From the NCBI GenBank assembly GCA_951802115.1, contig CATOPL010000003.1, positions 62,001 to 126,000 on the forward strand: a stretch of DNA of 64,000 nt, written 5' to 3'. Every line of letters starts with the position of its first letter. Position 1 is the first letter of the stretch. The translations under genes were made by a program, and so were the position numbers. Below are positions 61,685-64,000 of this stretch, one piece after another. This DNA comes from an uncultured Lachnospiraceae bacterium. Lineage in GTDB: Bacteria; Bacillota; Clostridia; Lachnospirales; Lachnospiraceae. The notes under the pieces are model-generated. The model searched no databases and had not been told where the DNA came from. It worked only from the letters and a program-made list of their open reading frames with translations.

Positions 61685-64000
61685 TTACCGCCGGTTTTTC
61701 TTTTTCTTCTTTTTCGCACGTCTGACGCAAACCACGGCAATGATCACGATTGCCAGTGTCGCGCCGCCAGCCAGACACGCGTACAGAACAATCGGACTGT
61801 CGTCTCCGGTGGCTGCACCTGCTACTCTGCTCGTTCCTCCTGCAGAATTAACCGCGCCTGTCGGGCCGGTCCACGCAAGCCCGATCGGCGAAAGACCGGT
61901 AACTGTGAATTCCATGCCGTTATCTGTCTTACGAACCGCAGGAAGCTCTACCTGACCGGAGGTCTTGCCGAAATAACTGCTGGAAAACATATGCGCCACG
62001 GCAAAATTATTCGTATATCGTCCGGTTCCGCCCGGATAAGGCAGTGTTACCAACAGTCCGGCAGACGGGAAATTCGTATAATCTGCCACCTTCCAGGTAT
62101 TTCCCTCATCCTCGCTGATCTGAAGAACCACATCATATACAGCTGTATTCTCTTTTTCAAAGACTCCGGACTGTGTCAGAACACGTTTCAGTTCCTCTTC
62201 AATCTTAGCCGGTGTATTAAAGCTGGTATTTCTGAGTCCTTCCGGTACAGTGGAGATTCCTTCCTCCATTACCAGCTTGAATTTTTTACCGTCCTCTGTA
62301 TCGGCCGGCGGATTCGGAAGCTCTTTGACCGCGTTTACTTTGGCTGTAATTTCCGGATCATTTTCCGGAAGTTCATAGTTCTTTGGCTCTTCAGGGTCAA
62401 ATACCCATTCCTTATCTTCGGATACTACCGTTACTTTATAACTTCCTGCCTCTGTTGACTTCAATCCATTGGTCGTCATCACATCCGGCTGTTTAAACGT
62501 CACATCCTCTTCATCCAGAAGCCCTTCCAGCTTCAGCTCCCCATATACTGTCACTTCTCCGGCCGTCCCCGCAGGCTTTGAAGCCGACAGATCGGAAACA
62601 TCCCAGGTCAGCTGTTTTTTGGCCACCGATGTGGACGTCTCTGCACTGACATCTTCAAATGATGTACTTCCGGAAAACGCCGCCAGAATCTTATGCTCTC
62701 CTGCTGTTAGCGTCGAACTGTCCAGCGTAATACTTGCTTTGTCACCGGACATGACAATACTTTGTGCGGAACCTATTTTATTATTATCTGCAATTTCATT
62801 TTCATAAAACTGCACATTTCCGCTGAGTGCATCCTCGTCGTCTTCATTTTCTTTGGACACGACCGCCGTATAAGTCACTTCGTCGCCGTAGACAACATTT
62901 TCCGACTCGCTGGCTGTAATGGCTATGACTGTTCCGGTCTTTTCCAGAATCGTCAGCGTATTGTCAGAAGCCACATTGCTGACTTCATAATTGGCGTTGC
63001 CGGTAATTCCGACTGTAAATGTCTTATCTCCTTTAATATCTGTAATATACTCTGCCGTAAATACCCCGTACTGACTCCCGGAAGCAGTCAGCGTAAGCGC
63101 ATGTTCGGCTTCTTCATCATTTCTGCCGGATACGGCAAGTGTAATGTCTTTTGCTTTCAGCCCATTGTTATCCATGGGAGAATTGTCGCTGTTAAGCGCC
63201 GTGACCGTAACCGTAACCGGCCTGTTGACCTTCTGTGTATTGGGACTGACGTTCATCTGAATTACCAGCCGGGCCTTTGTAATACTGGCTTCAACAGATA
63301 CCTGTGTACTGCTCAGCCTGTAATTTCCCGCCTTATTCCCCGTCAGCTCGATCCCGGTAGCCGTTATTTTATTGGCAAGTCTGACATTCGCGTTATTATA
63401 CGCGATGGAAGCCACCTTAACTCCGACTCCGCTTCCGTCTCCCGGCACCACATTGTCCAGTTTCACTTCCACATCTTTTGCTTCTGTCGTCCCGTCATAG
63501 ACTTTGGTGTCTGCTCCCTCAATCAAAGGGGTAACAGTCCTTGGCGTAATGGTCACCTGAAATTCTCCGACCGCTTTATAGTTGGGTGCATCTGCCGCTT
63601 CCACCTTTAAAATATAAACACCGGCGTCAGACGGCTCGCTGACTGCATTTTTGTCTGCTTCGCTGCCTTTATACCATTTGTATGTCCATCTTATATCCGC
63701 CGTATCCGGCACTTCCGGATCGGCAGAAAAGCTGCTGCTGCCGTTCAGTGACGGAGCGGTAAAATCACCATATGTATATTCTGTCCGATAGCCATTGTTC
63801 GTAATCTTACCGTCGGGCAGCGGAGTAATCTCAACCTCCCAGGTCGCCCACTCCGTATAACCGTCAACGGTAGCTCCGACATGATAAACGTAAGAACCGG
63901 CGTCGTCTCCGTTTGAGAATGTACACTTGGCTTCTGTACTGTCAACGCTCTGTTTTTCACCATTATAAGTACGATACCATTCATAGGTTGGCTGATTTCC
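61685..64000 (-). CDS. Large cell-surface protein with Ig-like and YDG repeats (5' end off window)
   Basis: The frame is open from the right edge to a stop at 61685, giving the C-terminal 771 residues. An Ig-like repeat (YEWYRTYNGEKQSVDS... and YKWYKGSEADKNAVSEPSDAG) is followed by a YDG-type domain (KVYDGTTEAKDVEVKLDNV), an Ig-3-like domain (VVYGDEVTYTAVVS), a further domain and then SPIGLAWTGPTG. It closes with a transmembrane helix (LAGGATLAIVIIAVVCV) and a Lys/Arg tail; no LPxTG sortase motif is seen, so it is membrane anchored. It is probably an adhesin or matrix protein. Start and N-terminal domains are outside the window. Confidence 0.85.
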   Translation of the reverse strand, partial: GNQPTYEWYRTYNGEKQSVDSTEAKCTFSNGDDAGSYVYHVGATVDGYTEWATWEVEITPLPDGKITNNGYRTEYTYGDFTAPSLNGSSSFSADPEVPDTADIRWTYKWYKGSEADKNAVSEPSDAGVYILKVEAADAPNYKAVGEFQVTITPRTVTPLIEGADTKVYDGTTEAKDVEVKLDNVVPGDGSGVGVKVASIAYNNANVRLANKITATGIELTGNKAGNYRLSSTQVSVEASITKARLVIQMNVSPNTQKVNRPVTVTVTALNSDNSPMDNNGLKAKDITLAVSGRNDEEAEHALTLTASGSQYGVFTAEYITDIKGDKTFTVGITGNANYEVSNVASDNTLTILEKTGTVIAITASESENVVYGDEVTYTAVVSKENEDDEDALSGNVQFYENEIADNNKIGSAQSIVMSGDKASITLDSSTLTAGEHKILAAFSGSTSFEDVSAETSTSVAKKQLTWDVSDLSASKPAGTAGEVTVYGELKLEGLLDEEDVTFKQPDVMTTNGLKSTEAGSYKVTVVSEDKEWVFDPEEPKNYELPENDPEITAKVNAVKELPNPPADTEDGKKFKLVMEEGISTVPEGLRNTSFNTPAKIEEELKRVLTQSGVFEKENTAVYDVVLQISEDEGNTWKVADYTNFPSAGLLVTLPYPGGTGRYTNNFAVAHMFSSSYFGKTSGQVELPAVRKTDNGMEFTVTGLSPIGLAWTGPTGAVNSAGGTSRVAGAATGDDSPIVLYACLAGGATLAIVIIAVVCVRRAKKKKKKNRR

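Overview
The window reads as chromosomal DNA of a low-to-mid GC, anaerobic Gram-positive Firmicute, most likely a gut Lachnospiraceae. Supporting signs are a single-chain pyruvate:ferredoxin oxidoreductase, an hrcA-grpE-dnaK-dnaJ operon with a perfect CIRCE, single-chain PurL of about 1250 residues, DUF1540 and YolD proteins, AGGAGG ribosome binding sites, and Gram-positive lipoproteins with no outer-membrane genes. Species cannot be fixed from the sequence alone. No rRNA, tRNA, CRISPR array or intact transposase was seen.

Region by region: (1) 1-9650, minus strand: a sugar-acid operon with a DUF1537 four-carbon acid sugar kinase, PdxA2-type dehydrogenase, ribose-type ABC importer (ATPase, permease, lipoprotein), a KynB-like cyclase-family hydrolase, a LarA-like DUF2088 protein and a PrpR-type regulator running off the left edge. 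One sigma-A type promoter flanked by two identical 14-bp repeats precedes it. (2) 9834-16106: a double-FtsX ABC exporter and, 1.3 kb away across an AT-rich insert, a BceRS-like two-component system. (3) 16231-20980: cysteine synthase and pyruvate:ferredoxin oxidoreductase. (4) 21158-26219: the class I heat-shock operon. (5) 26388-26551: a 164-bp MITE-like element. (6) 26549-50950: a 24-kb cell-surface polysaccharide locus with a phosphoglycosyl transferase initiator, LCP ligase, five glycosyltransferases, a VTC/DUF4956/CotH/purple-acid-phosphatase module, an SGNH hydrolase, a methyltransferase-kinase fusion next to a Wzt/Wzm-type exporter, two dTDP-rhamnose genes and an ArnT/PMT-like membrane transferase. 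(7) 50960-52540: FMN-riboswitch-controlled riboflavin transporter plus a flavin-binding protein. (8) 52680-54484: rtcB with an unusual leader and a small Cys-rich protein. (9) 54774-57367: DUF1540 protein, then a Y-family polymerase and YolD pair behind a LexA-like box. (10) 57453-64000: purL and the C-terminal part of a large Ig/YDG-repeat surface protein.

Functionally, region 1 probably imports and catabolises a tetronate-like sugar acid to a triose phosphate. Region 6 builds and exports a surface glycan whose chain end may be capped by the methyltransferase-kinase and then recognised by the ATPase's C-terminal domain, as in the WbdD/Wzt system of Gram-negative O-antigens. The most notable cross-window patterns are a family of intercistronic hairpin units ending in TGCGGAAC exactly 21-22 nt before three unrelated start codons, and copies or relics of one MITE family whose terminal repeats supply the stop codons of two genes.
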